A DNA stretch of 64,000 nt, from positions 35,366 through 99,365 of the forward strand of contig JACAER010000013.1 of assembly GCA_013388745.1 (NCBI GenBank), read 5' to 3'. Shown in pieces: positions 12,961 through 23,681 of the stretch. The position numbers were made by a program, and so were the translations under genes. Origin of the DNA: Chloroflexota bacterium (lineage in GTDB: Bacteria > Chloroflexota > Anaerolineae > Aggregatilineales > Phototrophicaceae). Positions within the stretch are counted from its first letter, which is position 1. Each line of letters begins with the position of its first letter. A model generated the notes under the pieces. It had not been told where the DNA came from, ran no database searches, and was given only the letters and a program-made list of their open reading frames with translations.

Positions 12961-14997
12961 TTATAAGAGGTTTTCGACTTCTGCGGGGCTGGTGACAGGC
13001 ATTTTGCACATGAAATGGCGGCAGACATAGACGGTGGGCACGCCGCCGCGCTGCGTGCGGTAGTTGAGCAGTGGAATCGTGGTTTCGCCTTCGACAGCCG
13101 TTTTTGTTAACGCAGCGATCAGGTTCGGGCGGAATGGCTTACGCACAACGTCTAAAAGTGCCTGCGTCTGCGCGTCGGCAGGGTCACCCACGACGGCGAC
13201 TTCGGCCAACCCCGCAACCAGCATATCGACCGCATTGAGCGCTTCGCCAAAAGCCTGCGGATATTGGCGCAGTGCTTCGGTCAGCAGACGCAGTGTACCG
13301 CGCGCCGCGTCCTCGTAGCGTGCGTCGCCCGTGTAGGCCGCCAGCCGCAAAAGCTGCTTGGCCATCAACGTATTGCCTGAAGGTGTGGCGTTGTCCTGCA
13401 CATTACGCGGGCGCACAATCAGTTGTTCGTGATTATCGGCGGTATCAAAAAAGCCGCCATCGGGCGCGGGAAAACGTTGCAAGACCAGATCGGCCAGTTG
13501 GCGCGCGGCGACAAACCAGCGCTCAGCGAACGTCGCCTGGTACAGTTCCAGCAGGCCGTCTATGGCGTTGGCATAGTCTTCGAGATAGCCGTTAAGTTTG
13601 CTGATGCCGTCTTTGTGCGTGCGGTAGAGCGTGCCATCGGGGCTGCGCAACGCGCGCAGCAAAAATTCGCCATTGCGCAGCGCGCCCTCCAGATAATCTT
13701 TGCGTTCCAGCACACGCGCGGCCTCTGCCAGACTCGCCAGCATCATACCGTTCCAGGCGGTCAGCAGCTTGTCATCCAGGCCAGGGGCGACCCGCTGGGC
13801 GCGCGCGGCATACAGTTTGTCGCGGATCGTGTTCAGCTTTTGGCTTAATTCAACTTCCGTTAGCCCTAAACGCTGCGCGATTACCGTGTCCTCGTTGGGC
13901 ACATAAAGGATGTTGTGTCCCTCGAAGTTGCCGCGGGCCGTCACGCCCCAATATTCGATAGCGATCTGCGCATCGTCGCCGAGCAGCGCTTGCAGTTGGT
14001 CTTTGCTCCAGACGAAAAATTTACCCTCTTCGCCTTCGCTGTCGGCGTCGGTAGTGCTGTAAAAGCCGCCTTCGGGCGCGGTCATTTCGCGCAGGACGTA
14101 ATCGTAAATTTCTTCGGCGATACGCTTGTAAAACGGGCGGCGCGTGATCTGCCAGGCGTGCAGATAGACGCGGCTGAGCTGCGCGTTATCGTACAGCATT
14201 TTTTCGAAGTGCGGCACCAGCCAGATGGCATCGACACTGTAGCGGTGGAAGCCGCCGCCAAGCTGGTCATAGATGCCGCCGCGCGCCATTTTGTCCAGCG
14301 TGTGCAGCGCGATATCGAGCGCTCTGGGGTTGCGCGTGCGGGCATAGCTGCGCAGCACAAATTCGAGGTTCATCGGCTGCGGGAACTTGGGCGCGCCGCC
14401 GAAGCCGCCGTGCATGGGGTCGAAATTCGCGGCGATTTTGGCGAACGCGGTGTCCAGCAGCTCGGCGTTGAGCGCGCTGATTTCGCCGCCGATGTTCAAA
14501 AAGTCGCGCCTGAGACTGTCGGTGAGCGCAGCGGCGGCTTTGTCCACTTCGTCGCGGCGGTGGCGATAGGCGTCGATCACGCCGGCGAGAATCTGCTTAA
14601 ACGAGGGCATCCCATAACGGGGTTCGCGCGGGTAATACGTGCCGCCGTAAAAGGGACGGCCATCGGGCAGCAGGAACACAGTCATCGGCCAACCGCCGTG
14701 CCCGCTCATGGCCTGCACCGCCTGCATATAGATGTCGTCCACATCGGGGCGCTCTTCGCGGTCAACCTTGATGTTGACATACCAGTCGTTCATCAGCGCG
14801 GCCGTGTCGTCATCTTCGAAGCTTTCATGCGCCATAACATGACACCAGTGACAGGCGCTGTAACCGACGCTGAGCAGCAGCGGTTTGTTTTCGGCGGCGG
14901 CTCTGGCGAAAGCCTCCGCGCCCCAGGGATACCAATCGACCGGATTAGCGGCGTGCTGGCGCAAATAGGGGCTGGTTTCGTGCTGAAGACGGTTCAT
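12961..14997 (-). CDS. Thioredoxin-domain protein (DUF255, YyaL/SSP411-like)
   Basis: [66 protein letters not shown]...[22 protein letters not shown]. Confidence 0.95.
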   Translation of the reverse strand: MNRLQHETSPYLRQHAANPVDWYPWGAEAFARAAAENKPLLLSVGYSACHWCHVMAHESFEDDDTAALMNDWYVNIKVDREERPDVDDIYMQAVQAMSGHGGWPMTVFLLPDGRPFYGGTYYPREPRYGMPSFKQILAGVIDAYRHRRDEVDKAAAALTDSLRRDFLNIGGEISALNAELLDTAFAKIAANFDPMHGGFGGAPKFPQPMNLEFVLRSYARTRNPRALDIALHTLDKMARGGIYDQLGGGFHRYSVDAIWLVPHFEKMLYDNAQLSRVYLHAWQITRRPFYKRIAEEIYDYVLREMTAPEGGFYSTTDADSEGEEGKFFVWSKDQLQALLGDDAQIAIEYWGVTARGNFEGHNILYVPNEDTVIAQRLGLTEVELSQKLNTIRDKLYAARAQRVAPGLDDKLLTAWNGMMLASLAEAARVLERKDYLEGALRNGEFLLRALRSPDGTLYRTHKDGISKLNGYLEDYANAIDGLLELYQATFAERWFVAARQLADLVLQRFPAPDGGFFDTADNHEQLIVRPRNVQDNATPSGNTLMAKQLLRLAAYTGDARYEDAARGTLRLLTEALRQYPQAFGEALNAVDMLVAGLAEVAVVGDPADAQTQALLDVVRKPFRPNLIAALTKTAVEGETTIPLLNYRTQRGGVPTVYVCRHFMCKMPVTSPAEVENLL

Positions 14998-15120
14998 GCG
15001 CTTGTTCCCATGAATTTTGATGACGAGTGTTGAATTTAATGTTGCCACAACGCGCGCGGAAAGGCAATCAGCGGCTTGCGCGGCGGCGGCATCTGCGCTA
15101 CCTTCGCGCTTGCAAGCTCT

Positions 15121-17001
15121 ATGGCGAAAGCGCGCGCGATGACGATCAGTATCAACCAACTCAAACAATGGTGGCGACATCTGGCTTATGTGCAGGCGCT
15201 TTTTGTGGGCGTGCTGCTGATGCTGGTGGTTTTTTTTCAGCGCACGGCGGGCAGTTTGCTGCTGGCGCTTGGGCTGCATGTGTTGGTGCTGATCGCTGCC
15301 GTGGGGATGGCGTGGATGCTGAATCCCGCGCGCCGGGCAGCGCTGCACGCGCGTTTCGCGCGGCGCCTGCCGCTGTTGGGGTGGGCGGCGGCAGCCCTGA
15401 CCCCCGTTTTGCTGGCGCTGACGCAAAGCAGCCTCACGGTGTTTTTTGCTGTTCTGGGTGTCTGGCTGTTCCTATTGACGGTTGATGCCGAACGCCGCTT
15501 TCAGCCGCGCCGTGTGCGGCTGCTGATCGGCGTAGGGGCAGCGCTGTTGATAGGCGCGCGCCTGTTCGCGCTGGAAAGCACGCCAGAGATACATCGTACC
15601 GACGAAGGCTGGGCGCTGGGTATGGTGGTGGATTATGCGCGCAGCGGACGCTATAACGATTTGCTGATGGACGTGCCGCTGCCATCCAATGCCTGGCTGG
15701 ACACGATACTGAGCCGGGCGATCGCGCTGCCGGGGTTGTTTCTGCGGCTGGTGGGCGAAGGCTACTGGCAGATGCGCGCCTTTAGCTTTGCGGTGAACAT
15801 GGTCACGCTGGCGATCACCGCATGGGTGGCGCGAGAGTGGTACGGTCGCGCAGTCGGTTGGCTCACAGCGGCGGTTTTGTTGGGCAGCGGCACGTATCTC
15901 ACCATGAACAATACGCGCATCGACTGTCTGTACACGTTCACGACACTGGCCGCGATTGCCTTGACAACGATGGGCTTTGGCCAGCGTAAGCTCTGGCTGC
16001 ACATGGTTTCCGGCGTTGTCGTTGGCGCAGGTGTTTTTGCCCATTTTCACGCGGTTTTGTTTGGTGTGGCTGTGGGCAGCGCGCTGTATCTGCTGCCGTA
16101 TCTGGCGGCGCTGCGCAGCGCCCAGGGCGGCCGGCGCTGGCTGCCTCAGGCCGAGATGTGGGCGTTTGGGTTGGGCGCGGCGGTGGCGGCGGTGGGCGCT
16201 GTGTTGGTGATTGTCGTGCCGGATCCAGAGGCCTTTCGCCGCGCGCTTAGTATTCGCGGCTATGTGCCAGAAACGCTGCTGCCACTGTGGACGGGCTATT
16301 TCACAGCGCAGTTTAACTGGTCACCGGTCGAAGCGCTGCTGGTGCTGACGGCACTGGTGGCGCTGGGTGTGCGCCGGCGCAGGGAGGATGTGCGCCTGCT
16401 GACACTGATTGGGCTGATCTATGTCGCGCTGTTGGCGATCGCGCCGCTGGGCTACGAACAATACATCCGTCCGCTGGCCCCGTTGCAGGCGATGGCAGTG
16501 GCGGCGCTGCTGCTGCGTGGTTTTCGGGCCTTCACGGCCAACGCCGATGCGCCGCTGTCGCTCAGCCATGCTGTCGGGGTAACACTGGTGGCGCTGGTGC
16601 TGATTGTTCATACGCTGTTTCCTGTCTGGGCACATTTGCAGCGCTATGGACAAATGCATATCCCGCCGCCGCCCGCTGTGGCGTGGCTGCGCGCCAACGT
16701 GCCGCCGCAAACGCGCCTGCTGCTGCCCACCGAATACTACCTGTGGATGACGGATTACCCGGAATTTCGGTCGCTGTATCTGGAAGCGCTGCAAAATCGC
16801 CAACTGCAATTGAATCTTGACCCCACAGTGATCTGGAACGCGGTGGAGGCGGAATACATCGTGTATGACCCGACACAGCGCGAAGACATGACGTGGGACA
16901 GTCTGTTCGCCAGCGATTATCTGCGCACAGGCGGTTATCGAGTCGTGGCCGAAATTCCTTATGCCGACACAACGATCCTGATTTATCAACGCGCGCCGTA
17001 G
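15121..17001 (+). CDS. Polytopic membrane glycosyltransferase (ArnT/PMT-like, GT39/83 type)
   Basis: Multiple TM segments; [31 protein letters not shown]... first-loop acidic motif, followed by many hydrophobic stretches and a C-terminal soluble domain. Confidence 0.7.
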   Translation: MAKARAMTISINQLKQWWRHLAYVQALFVGVLLMLVVFFQRTAGSLLLALGLHVLVLIAAVGMAWMLNPARRAALHARFARRLPLLGWAAAALTPVLLALTQSSLTVFFAVLGVWLFLLTVDAERRFQPRRVRLLIGVGAALLIGARLFALESTPEIHRTDEGWALGMVVDYARSGRYNDLLMDVPLPSNAWLDTILSRAIALPGLFLRLVGEGYWQMRAFSFAVNMVTLAITAWVAREWYGRAVGWLTAAVLLGSGTYLTMNNTRIDCLYTFTTLAAIALTTMGFGQRKLWLHMVSGVVVGAGVFAHFHAVLFGVAVGSALYLLPYLAALRSAQGGRRWLPQAEMWAFGLGAAVAAVGAVLVIVVPDPEAFRRALSIRGYVPETLLPLWTGYFTAQFNWSPVEALLVLTALVALGVRRRREDVRLLTLIGLIYVALLAIAPLGYEQYIRPLAPLQAMAVAALLLRGFRAFTANADAPLSLSHAVGVTLVALVLIVHTLFPVWAHLQRYGQMHIPPPPAVAWLRANVPPQTRLLLPTEYYLWMTDYPEFRSLYLEALQNRQLQLNLDPTVIWNAVEAEYIVYDPTQREDMTWDSLFASDYLRTGGYRVVAEIPYADTTILIYQRAP

Positions 17002-17102
17002 TCGCAATCAACACCCCTGCGATATGACGTTCTGCACTGCCCCCGAAGGACTCGATGGGGCTACTATCAGAGAAGTGTCTGTATGCAACAGGGAACAGGG
17101 AC

Positions 17103-18608
17103 ATGGCGCAGAAATCGGTGATCATTATCGGCGCCGGCGTGGCCGGGCTGGCGGCGGGCTGCTATGCCCGCATGAATGGCTACCAGACGAAAATCTTTGA
17201 ACTGCATTCTTTGCCCGGCGGTTTATGCACCGCGTGGGAACGCAAAGACTATATTTTCGACGGCTGTATTCACTATTTGTTCGGCAGCGGCCAGGGCCAG
17301 CCTTTTTACCGCATGTGGGAAGAACTGGGCGCGGTGCAAAACCGCCCGATGATTAACCACAGCGAATATCAGCGCATCACTGATGGCCGGCAAACGCTGA
17401 TCGTTTATGCCGATCCTGACCGCTTGCAGGCGCATTTGCTGGAGCTTTCGCCCGCCGACGCGCCGCTGATCCGCGCGTTTTGCGACGGCGTGCGCCAGTT
17501 CACGCGCTTCGATATGGCGGCGATGTATCAGAAGCCGAAAGCGCTGATGGGCGCGCTCGATTGGCGCGATTTCGGCATGAAAATGCTGCCGTACATCATG
17601 CCCATGCTGCGCTGGGCCACACTGCCCGCCAAACATTTCGCCGGGCGTTTTCAGAGTCCCTTCCTGCGGCGCGCGCTGGCGCACATTTTCTCGTGGGAAG
17701 AAGCGCCCATGATGATGGGTATGGCGCTGCTGGCCTATATGCATACCGGCAACGCCGGCTTTCCGGCGGGCGGGTCGCTGGCTTTCGCGCGCGCTATCGA
17801 ACAGCGTTATCTCGATCTGGGCGGCGAGATTTACTACGACGCGCAGGTCGAAAAAATTCTGACGGAAGACGGGCGCGCCGTCGGCGTGCGCCTGTACAAC
17901 GACGACATTCACCGCGCCGATTATGTGATTTCTGCCGCCGACGCGCACAACACGATCTACAATATGCTCGACGGCAAATATCTCAATCGCAAGGTCGAGC
18001 GCATGTTCGACGGCCACCTGCCGACGCTATCGCAGGTGCAAATCTCGTTCGGCGTCCAGCGCGATTTTTCCGCCGAGCCACATTGGGTCGTGCATTTGCT
18101 GGATAAGCCGCTGTTAATGGCCGGGCGTGAATACCGCGAAATCGGCTTGCAGCATTACAGCTTCGACGCCAGTTTAGCGCCGGCGGGCAAGTCGTCGCTG
18201 GTGGTGCTGCTGCCCTCCGACTATGATTACTGGCAGCGCATTTATGGCCGCAAGCTGTATGACACCGAACAGCGACAAATCTCCGATACGCTGGTCGATC
18301 TGCTGGAAAAGTGGTATCCCGGCATCCGCGCGGACATCGAAGTGATGGACGAGGCCACGCCGCTGAGCTACGAGCGTTATACCGGCAACTGGTGGGGTTC
18401 GACCTGCGGCTGGCTGATGATGGGCGAAACCATGCCGCTGCTCATCAGCGGTGTCGATAAAACCCTGCCCGGCCTGCGCAATTTTTATCTGGCGGGGCAG
18501 TGGGTGGAGCCGGGTGGCACGGTAACCCTGGCGGCGGCTTCTGGGCGCAGCGTGGTGCAGTTAATGTGCCACGCGGACAGCAAAGCGTTCACGGCAACAG
18601 TGCCGTAA
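17103..18608 (+). CDS. FAD-dependent oxidoreductase, phytoene desaturase/carotenoid isomerase-like
   Basis: MAQKSVIIIGAGVAGLAAGCYARMNGYQTKIFELHSLPGGLCTAW (Rossmann dinucleotide fold); C-term LRNFYLAGQWVEPGGTVTLAAASGRSVVQ. Confidence 0.88.
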   Translation: MAQKSVIIIGAGVAGLAAGCYARMNGYQTKIFELHSLPGGLCTAWERKDYIFDGCIHYLFGSGQGQPFYRMWEELGAVQNRPMINHSEYQRITDGRQTLIVYADPDRLQAHLLELSPADAPLIRAFCDGVRQFTRFDMAAMYQKPKALMGALDWRDFGMKMLPYIMPMLRWATLPAKHFAGRFQSPFLRRALAHIFSWEEAPMMMGMALLAYMHTGNAGFPAGGSLAFARAIEQRYLDLGGEIYYDAQVEKILTEDGRAVGVRLYNDDIHRADYVISAADAHNTIYNMLDGKYLNRKVERMFDGHLPTLSQVQISFGVQRDFSAEPHWVVHLLDKPLLMAGREYREIGLQHYSFDASLAPAGKSSLVVLLPSDYDYWQRIYGRKLYDTEQRQISDTLVDLLEKWYPGIRADIEVMDEATPLSYERYTGNWWGSTCGWLMMGETMPLLISGVDKTLPGLRNFYLAGQWVEPGGTVTLAAASGRSVVQLMCHADSKAFTATVP

Positions 18609-18786
18609 TTCAGGCGCTGCGCTGAATACAGAAATCAGTCTATAATTGGGATGTACAGTGCAGACTCTCTATGGAGAAACAAAATAGCGTTGACATGATT
18701 AAGGGCAGAATTTGAGCCTAAAAAACACAATCATTATTCCAATTCTGAATCGTTTCTCCATTAGAAAAGCGAAGGCTGCGGATAAG

Positions 18787-19078
18787 ATGATCTGGACTCT
18801 CGAAACCTTGCGCCGTCGGCGTGAGGATATCCTTGCGCTGGCCGCGCGCTGGCGCCTACGATGTACGGGTGTTTGGTAGTGTTGCGCGCAACACAGCGGC
18901 TCCTGAGAGCGACGTGGATTTGCTGGTGCGTTTTCGCGAAGGCACAACCCTCTGGGATGCTGTAGGCTTATGGCAGGAATTGCAGGAGCCGCTTGGCTGT
19001 GAAGTCAGCCTGGTAGGCGATGACGGCGCAGACACACGCTTTTTGCGTCGTATCAGACAAGAAGCGCTGGCGCTATGA
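18787..19078 (+). pseudogene. MntA-type minimal nucleotidyltransferase (HepT/MntA module), frameshifted near the 5' end
   Basis: Frame 1 MIWTLETLRRRREDILALAAR then stop; frame 2 continues GAYDVRVFGSVARNTAAPESDVDLLVRF with intact GSX10DXD motif. A GTG-start truncated product from 18821 is possible. Confidence 0.75.
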
Positions 19079-19436
19079 AACGCGAACGTGACTCTATTTG
19101 CTGGATCTGCTGGAATATACGCGCAAAATTGCTGAATTCACGCGCGAGGGCCGCACCGCGTTTTTCGCTGATGAAAAGACACAGCTTGCGGTCATTCGTG
19201 CCTATGAGGTCATCGGTGAAATCGCCAAACGGCTGCCCGATGGGCTGCTTCAACAACAGCCCCACATTGAGTGGAAACAAATCAAAGGGTTTCGCGATTT
19301 TCTTGCCCACAATTATGAGACAATGATCTTAAACATTGTGTGGGATGCTGCGGAGAAACTCGGTGAACTGCAACGGGCAGGGCAAAGGATACTGGATACC
19401 CTACCACAGGACGACACAGAAGACACAGCAGAATAA
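19075..19436 (+). pseudogene. HepT-like HEPN (DUF86) protein, frameshifted near the 5' end
   Basis: ATG at 19075 reads MKRERDSI then drifts out of frame; frame from 19098 (TTG) reads LLDLLEYTRKIAEFTREGRTAFFADEKTQLAVIRAYEVIGEIAKRLPDGLL...FRDFLAHNYE with intact RX4HXY motif. Confidence 0.7.
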
Positions 19437-19476
19437 GGCGTTAGAGTCACGGAGCAAAGACCGACAAGATACGATT

Positions 19477-19812
19477 TTATTCCCCTGCGTCTAGCTGGCG
19501 GCGCAGTTCGGCTTTGATCTCGTCGGGCAGCAGGTTCCAGCGCACGCCCAGCAGCGCGCTTTCCAGCCCCCACAGCGCGTTCAGGCTCACTTTATCGGGA
19601 TGCAGCGCTTTCATGCGCCGGTAAGCCTCCACCGAACTGGTTTTGATTTTGGTTTTGATTTTGGTTTTGAATAGATGCAGCGCTTTCATGCGCCGGTAAG
19701 CCTCCACCGAACCGAGTCGTTCGAGATCGGCACGGGTATGCACACCGATCTCGCGCAGCCATTGGCGTGTTTTAGGGCCGATATTTTTGAGGGTATCCAG
19801 GTCGTCAGCCAT
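19477..19812 (-). CDS. TfoX C-terminal-domain-like helix-hairpin protein with internal duplication
   Basis: MADDLDTLKNIGPKTRQWLREIGVHTRADLERLGSVEAYRRMKALH...SVEAYRRMKALHPDKVSLNALWGLESALLGVRWNLLPDEIKAELRRQL. Confidence 0.85.
   Translation of the reverse strand: MADDLDTLKNIGPKTRQWLREIGVHTRADLERLGSVEAYRRMKALHLFKTKIKTKIKTSSVEAYRRMKALHPDKVSLNALWGLESALLGVRWNLLPDEIKAELRRQLDAGE
19599..19712. repeat. 39-bp direct repeat (19599-19637 and 19674-19712) separated by TTTTGATTTTGG-type tandem units
   Basis: gatgcagcgctttcatgcgccggtaagcctccaccgaac occurs twice at 75-bp (25-codon) spacing; spacer is ttttgattttggttttgattttggttttga. Confidence 0.95.
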
Positions 19813-20680
19813 GCCTGTCCAGCCAATCGAACAGAATGCGGTCATATTCTGCGGCGCGTTCCAGCATCGGCACATGCCCGGCGCCGGCCAGTATATGCAG
19901 TTCGCTGCCGGCCACCTGCTGCGCGATCATCTGCGACTGCGTGGGCGGCACGATCGCGTCTTTGTCGCCGGCGATCAGCAGCAGCGGCGCGCGAATCTGC
20001 GCAACCTGCTGGCTGATGTCGATGTGCGGCATGCGCCGGAAATACATCGCCATCGTATCCAGATCAAGCCGTCTGTAGTTGTCGATGCCGCTGCGCGTGA
20101 GCGCCAGGAATGCCGGATGTGTGCGCATCGCCTGTCCGTCGGCGGCGTATATGCCCAACGACGCGACCCACACGCTCAGACTCCTGCCGATCAACCAGTA
20201 AGCGGACTTAAACCAGCCGTTCCCGACCACAGGCAGCGCCGCGATTTTTTGGTTCAGCCCCAGCATACCGCCCCATTTGCCCTGCGCGAAGCCGGAAATG
20301 CTCGCCACGCCCTTGACGATGCCCGGCGCGTGTTCCGCCAGATGCAGCGCCGCGAAGCCGCCTGTCGAATGCCCGATGAGCAGCAAAGGCTGCCCGGCGC
20401 ACAGCCTGTAGAGCGCCTCAGAGAGCACGCGCGCGATCATTTCTGCCGTCAGGTCTTCCTCGCGGAAACGCGGCGGCATGGTCGCCGGATAGTGTCCCGG
20501 CAGGCTCAGGGCATACCAGCGGCGCGACTGCCTGAAGGCTTGCGGCAGCAGCGGCTCCCAGAAATCCACCGAGCTGGTGATGCCGTGCAAAAAGACGATG
20601 GGCGTGCCCGGCTGATCTTCGTTAAAGGCGCGCGCGACCAGCTTATGCTCTTCAATCCACATCTCGATCGTTTTTGCCAT
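19805..20680 (-). CDS. Alpha/beta hydrolase
   Basis: IVFLHGITSSVDFWEPLL...LLLIGHSTGGFAALHLAE (GHSTGG nucleophile elbow)...LLLIAGDKDAIVP...LAGAGHVPMLE. Confidence 0.92.
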   Translation of the reverse strand: MAKTIEMWIEEHKLVARAFNEDQPGTPIVFLHGITSSVDFWEPLLPQAFRQSRRWYALSLPGHYPATMPPRFREEDLTAEMIARVLSEALYRLCAGQPLLLIGHSTGGFAALHLAEHAPGIVKGVASISGFAQGKWGGMLGLNQKIAALPVVGNGWFKSAYWLIGRSLSVWVASLGIYAADGQAMRTHPAFLALTRSGIDNYRRLDLDTMAMYFRRMPHIDISQQVAQIRAPLLLIAGDKDAIVPPTQSQMIAQQVAGSELHILAGAGHVPMLERAAEYDRILFDWLDRHG

Positions 20681-20696
20681 GTCCCCTCCAGCAAAA

Positions 20697-21437
20697 TCAA
20701 ATCGTCGCCACAAAAACGCCCCAGCCCAGATAAGGTCGCTCGTACTGCTGATAGGCGCGGCGTTCGCGCTCATCCCAGTCGCGCAGCGCTGCGGCATCGG
20801 CGTCTGCGGCGCGGGTTTCCAGCCAGTGGGCGACAGCCTGCGCGCGTTCGTTTACGTAGGCATCCCAGCCTTCGGGCGTCGCCAGCAGTATGTCCTTGAT
20901 TTCTGCGCCCGCGCTTTTCAGGCGTGCCTGTGTGCCTTCCAGCGTGGTGAATGTGTCCGGCTGTATCTCCAGCGCCGTGTAGGCTTCGGCGGGTGGCGTT
21001 TCCAGCCAGTAGGGTTCGCCGATGAGCAGCGTGCCGCCGGCCTTGTTGAGCGCCACACGCATCAACGCCAGCGTGCCCAACAACCCGCCGCCGATCCAGG
21101 TCGCGCCCAGACAGCTTACAATATCGAACTGGTGATGCTCGGCGGGATACTCCGCGGCGGCGGCTTCGACCCACGACACTTTATCCCACACAGCCAGATC
21201 GAAGCCGCGCGCGCGCGCCGCCGCAATAAACACCGGGCTGATATCTACCCCCACACCAATCACGCCGTAATGCAGGGCCCACTGGCACAACATTTCGCCC
21301 TTGCCACACGCCAGATCAAGCAGGCGCGTGCTGCTGCTGGCGTGGCACAGTTCGCCCAGACGCAAAAGCTGCGCTTCGGTGATCGGGTTCAGGATACGGT
21401 GGTTGGTTTCTGCGATTTCGTGGAATCTGAGTGACAT
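20697..21437 (-). CDS. Class I SAM-dependent methyltransferase
   Basis: RLLDLACGKGEMLCQWALHYGVIGVGVDISPVFIAAARARG...FDIVSCLGATWIGGG. Confidence 0.9.
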   Translation of the reverse strand: MSLRFHEIAETNHRILNPITEAQLLRLGELCHASSSTRLLDLACGKGEMLCQWALHYGVIGVGVDISPVFIAAARARGFDLAVWDKVSWVEAAAAEYPAEHHQFDIVSCLGATWIGGGLLGTLALMRVALNKAGGTLLIGEPYWLETPPAEAYTALEIQPDTFTTLEGTQARLKSAGAEIKDILLATPEGWDAYVNERAQAVAHWLETRAADADAAALRDWDERERRAYQQYERPYLGWGVFVATI

Positions 21438-21440
21438 AGA

Positions 21441-21926
21441 TTATTCCGACAATCTATCGAGAAGCTGCTGCCGGCGCGCCTCGTATTCGCCCTGATTGAT
21501 CAGGCCAGAGCGATAGGCTTCTTCGAGCTGCTGCAACTTTTCTTTGAGCGTGCCGGCAGCGCTGGGCTGTGCGCCGCCCGTCGTTATCACCGGCAGCGTG
21601 ATGTCGTTATCTGGCGGCGTGGGCACAACCCCGCGCGCCGTGAACAACGTGCCTATAAACACCAGCAGCGGCAGCATGATGGCCGCGGCAGCGACAACGG
21701 CCAGCGCTCCCGAAACATCGCTGCGTTGGCCGTCGTTCACACAGTCGAAGGTCACATTGACTTCCCCGGCGCGGCGGCTGAATGCGCTGCGCTCGATGCG
21801 CCCACCTTCGCCGCACACCAGCGGCGCCAGCATATTCGCGGCGTCCTCGCTGAGAACGATGATGAGCGTAAAGGCGATGCCCGCCACCAACAGCACAAGC
21901 GACAAAAGCAGCAAAAACTTACGCAT
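21441..21926 (-). CDS. Membrane protein with C-terminal SHOCT domain
   Basis: Two TM segments and C-term LKEKLQQLEEAYRSGLINQGEYEARRQQLLDRL. Confidence 0.8.
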   Translation of the reverse strand: MRKFLLLLSLVLLVAGIAFTLIIVLSEDAANMLAPLVCGEGGRIERSAFSRRAGEVNVTFDCVNDGQRSDVSGALAVVAAAAIMLPLLVFIGTLFTARGVVPTPPDNDITLPVITTGGAQPSAAGTLKEKLQQLEEAYRSGLINQGEYEARRQQLLDRLSE

Positions 21927-22530
21927 TCCCGGATTCTCCCTGTTGTATGCGCCGCCAAAACTCAAAGGCCGCCGCGGCGCGCTGGCGGTGGTCAAAGTGC
22001 CAATCGGCCACCTGCGTATAATCGTGATAAGCCAGTTGCGGCGTCTCGTGCGAGGGGCGCAGCGCCCCGCCCACCGGCACACAATGATAGATCAGCCCGT
22101 AACCCGCATGCGGCCCGCCGCCGCTGTGCGGGAAAAACGCCATGACCTGAATCAGTTGGCCCACGCGCACTTCCAGCCCGGTTTCCTCGCGCACTTCGCG
22201 GGCGATGTTTTCCTCCGGCGTCAGCCCGACTTCTGCCCAGCCGCAAGGCAAACACCATGTACTGTCGTCGCTGCGTTTGCACAGCAAAATGCGCCCCTGC
22301 GCGTCAAAAATCGCCGCATCTACCCCCACTTTGGGCGTGATATAGCCCAACTCCTGCCGGAAGCGGGCGATCACCTGCGCTTCGGTCAGCCCGGTCAGCG
22401 CGCTGTATTCCAGCGCCGCCAGATGCAGCAGGTGTTGATAACGTTCTTGGTCATAGGGATTTTGCGCGTAATGCAGCCCGGTGCTGGCGATAGCGCGGAT
22501 TTGATCCAGCAGCAGCAGAATATCCGTCAC
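21919..22530 (-). CDS. NUDIX hydrolase
   Basis: GTG start overlapping the SDR stop; LCKRSDDSTWCLPCGWAEVGLTPEENIAREVREETGLEVRVGQL (Nudix box). Confidence 0.92.
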   Translation of the reverse strand: MTDILLLLDQIRAIASTGLHYAQNPYDQERYQHLLHLAALEYSALTGLTEAQVIARFRQELGYITPKVGVDAAIFDAQGRILLCKRSDDSTWCLPCGWAEVGLTPEENIAREVREETGLEVRVGQLIQVMAFFPHSGGGPHAGYGLIYHCVPVGGALRPSHETPQLAYHDYTQVADWHFDHRQRAAAAFEFWRRIQQGESGNA

Positions 22531-23282
22531 TACAGCATCACCTTTCCGCCGTCTACATTGATCGCCTGCCCGGTCAGATAGCGCGAGGCGTCCGAACACA
22601 AAAACAACACCAGCCCGACGACATCATCCGGCTGTCCCAACCGCCCCTGCGGAATATCAGCCAGCCATTTCGCCATTTGTTCGGGGTTCTGGCGCAGATT
22701 TTGCGTCATCTCGGTTTCGATCACACCGGGACACACGGCGTTGACGCGGATGCCATAGGCCGCGAACTCGCGCGCGCACTCGCGCGTGAAGCCGATCAGG
22801 CCGGCCTTGCTGGCGACATAGCTGGAACGGTTACGCAGCGGGATATTGTGCCCGGCGATGGAGGCGATATTGACGATCACGCCTTCGCCGCGTTCACGCA
22901 TGATGCGCCCTGCCGCGCGACTGGTGTAAAACGCGGCGCTCAGGTTGACATCCAGTGTCATACGCCACTGTTCGTCGGTCATTTCCAGAATTGAAGCGTG
23001 CGGTTCAATGCCCGCGTTGTTGATGAGAATATCGAGGCGTTCAAAGTCGTCCATGATCCTGTCGATCATGGTTTCCACCGCCGCCGCATCGCTGACATCC
23101 GCGCTGTACGATTTGGCTGCGCCCGGCAGCAGGCTGGCGGTCAGCCCTGCCGTTTTGGGGTCAATATCGTTGACCGCCACGCGCGCGCCGCAGTCCGCTA
23201 AGCCCTGCGCGATAGCCTTGCCGATTCCCCGCCCCGCGCCTGTCACCAGCGCGACTTTGCCGTTCAATTTCACCGAAAACAT
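22530..23282 (-). CDS. SDR family oxidoreductase (FabG-like)
   Basis: VALVTGAGRGIGKAIAQGLADCG...LINNAGIEP...SSYVASKAGLIGFTRECAREFA...YLTGQAINVDGGKVML. Confidence 0.93.
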   Translation of the reverse strand: MFSVKLNGKVALVTGAGRGIGKAIAQGLADCGARVAVNDIDPKTAGLTASLLPGAAKSYSADVSDAAAVETMIDRIMDDFERLDILINNAGIEPHASILEMTDEQWRMTLDVNLSAAFYTSRAAGRIMRERGEGVIVNIASIAGHNIPLRNRSSYVASKAGLIGFTRECAREFAAYGIRVNAVCPGVIETEMTQNLRQNPEQMAKWLADIPQGRLGQPDDVVGLVLFLCSDASRYLTGQAINVDGGKVML

Positions 23283-23447
23283 GCGCTGTTTTCCCTTACT
23301 GTCGCCCCACCTGGCGAAAGTTTACCACAGGCATAAGGCATAGGGGCAGCAATTTCAAAAAATCGCCCAAAACTCGTTGTAACCTTCTGCCCCCTTTTTT
23401 ATCAAAAGGGCAGACGGATAAATAACACGCTATAAGGAGCAAAGATC

Positions 23448-23648
23448 ATGTTCAAGAATAACGTCGGTAATGTGGATCGCGTCGTGCGCATCGTGTTGGG
23501 GCTGGCGATCATCGCCGCGGGCTTCTACTTCCAGAGCTGGCTCGGCCTGCTGGCCATCATCCCGCTGGGCACCGCGCTGCTGGGTACCTGCCCGCTGTAC
23601 TCGCTGTTCGGCATCAGCACCTGCCCGGTCAAGCAGCCCCAGGCCTAG
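23448..23648 (+). CDS. DUF2892/YgaP-type small membrane protein
   Basis: MFKNNVGNVDRVVRIVLGLAIIAAGFYFQSWLGLLAIIPLGTALLGTCPLYSLFGISTC; SD-like 'aaggagc' upstream. Confidence 0.9.
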   Translation: MFKNNVGNVDRVVRIVLGLAIIAAGFYFQSWLGLLAIIPLGTALLGTCPLYSLFGISTCPVKQPQA

Positions 23649-23681
23649 TTTCCGCCGCTCTCCTCTCCTGACAACAAAAAT

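Noticed and set aside
13915-15033. 372-aa plus-strand ORF opposite the DUF255 gene
   Set aside because: Shadow ORF of a strongly conserved protein.
19620-19672. CRISPR-like array from TTTTGATTTTGG units
   Set aside because: Units are 12 bp low-complexity tandem repeats within a coding frame, with no spacers and no cas genes.
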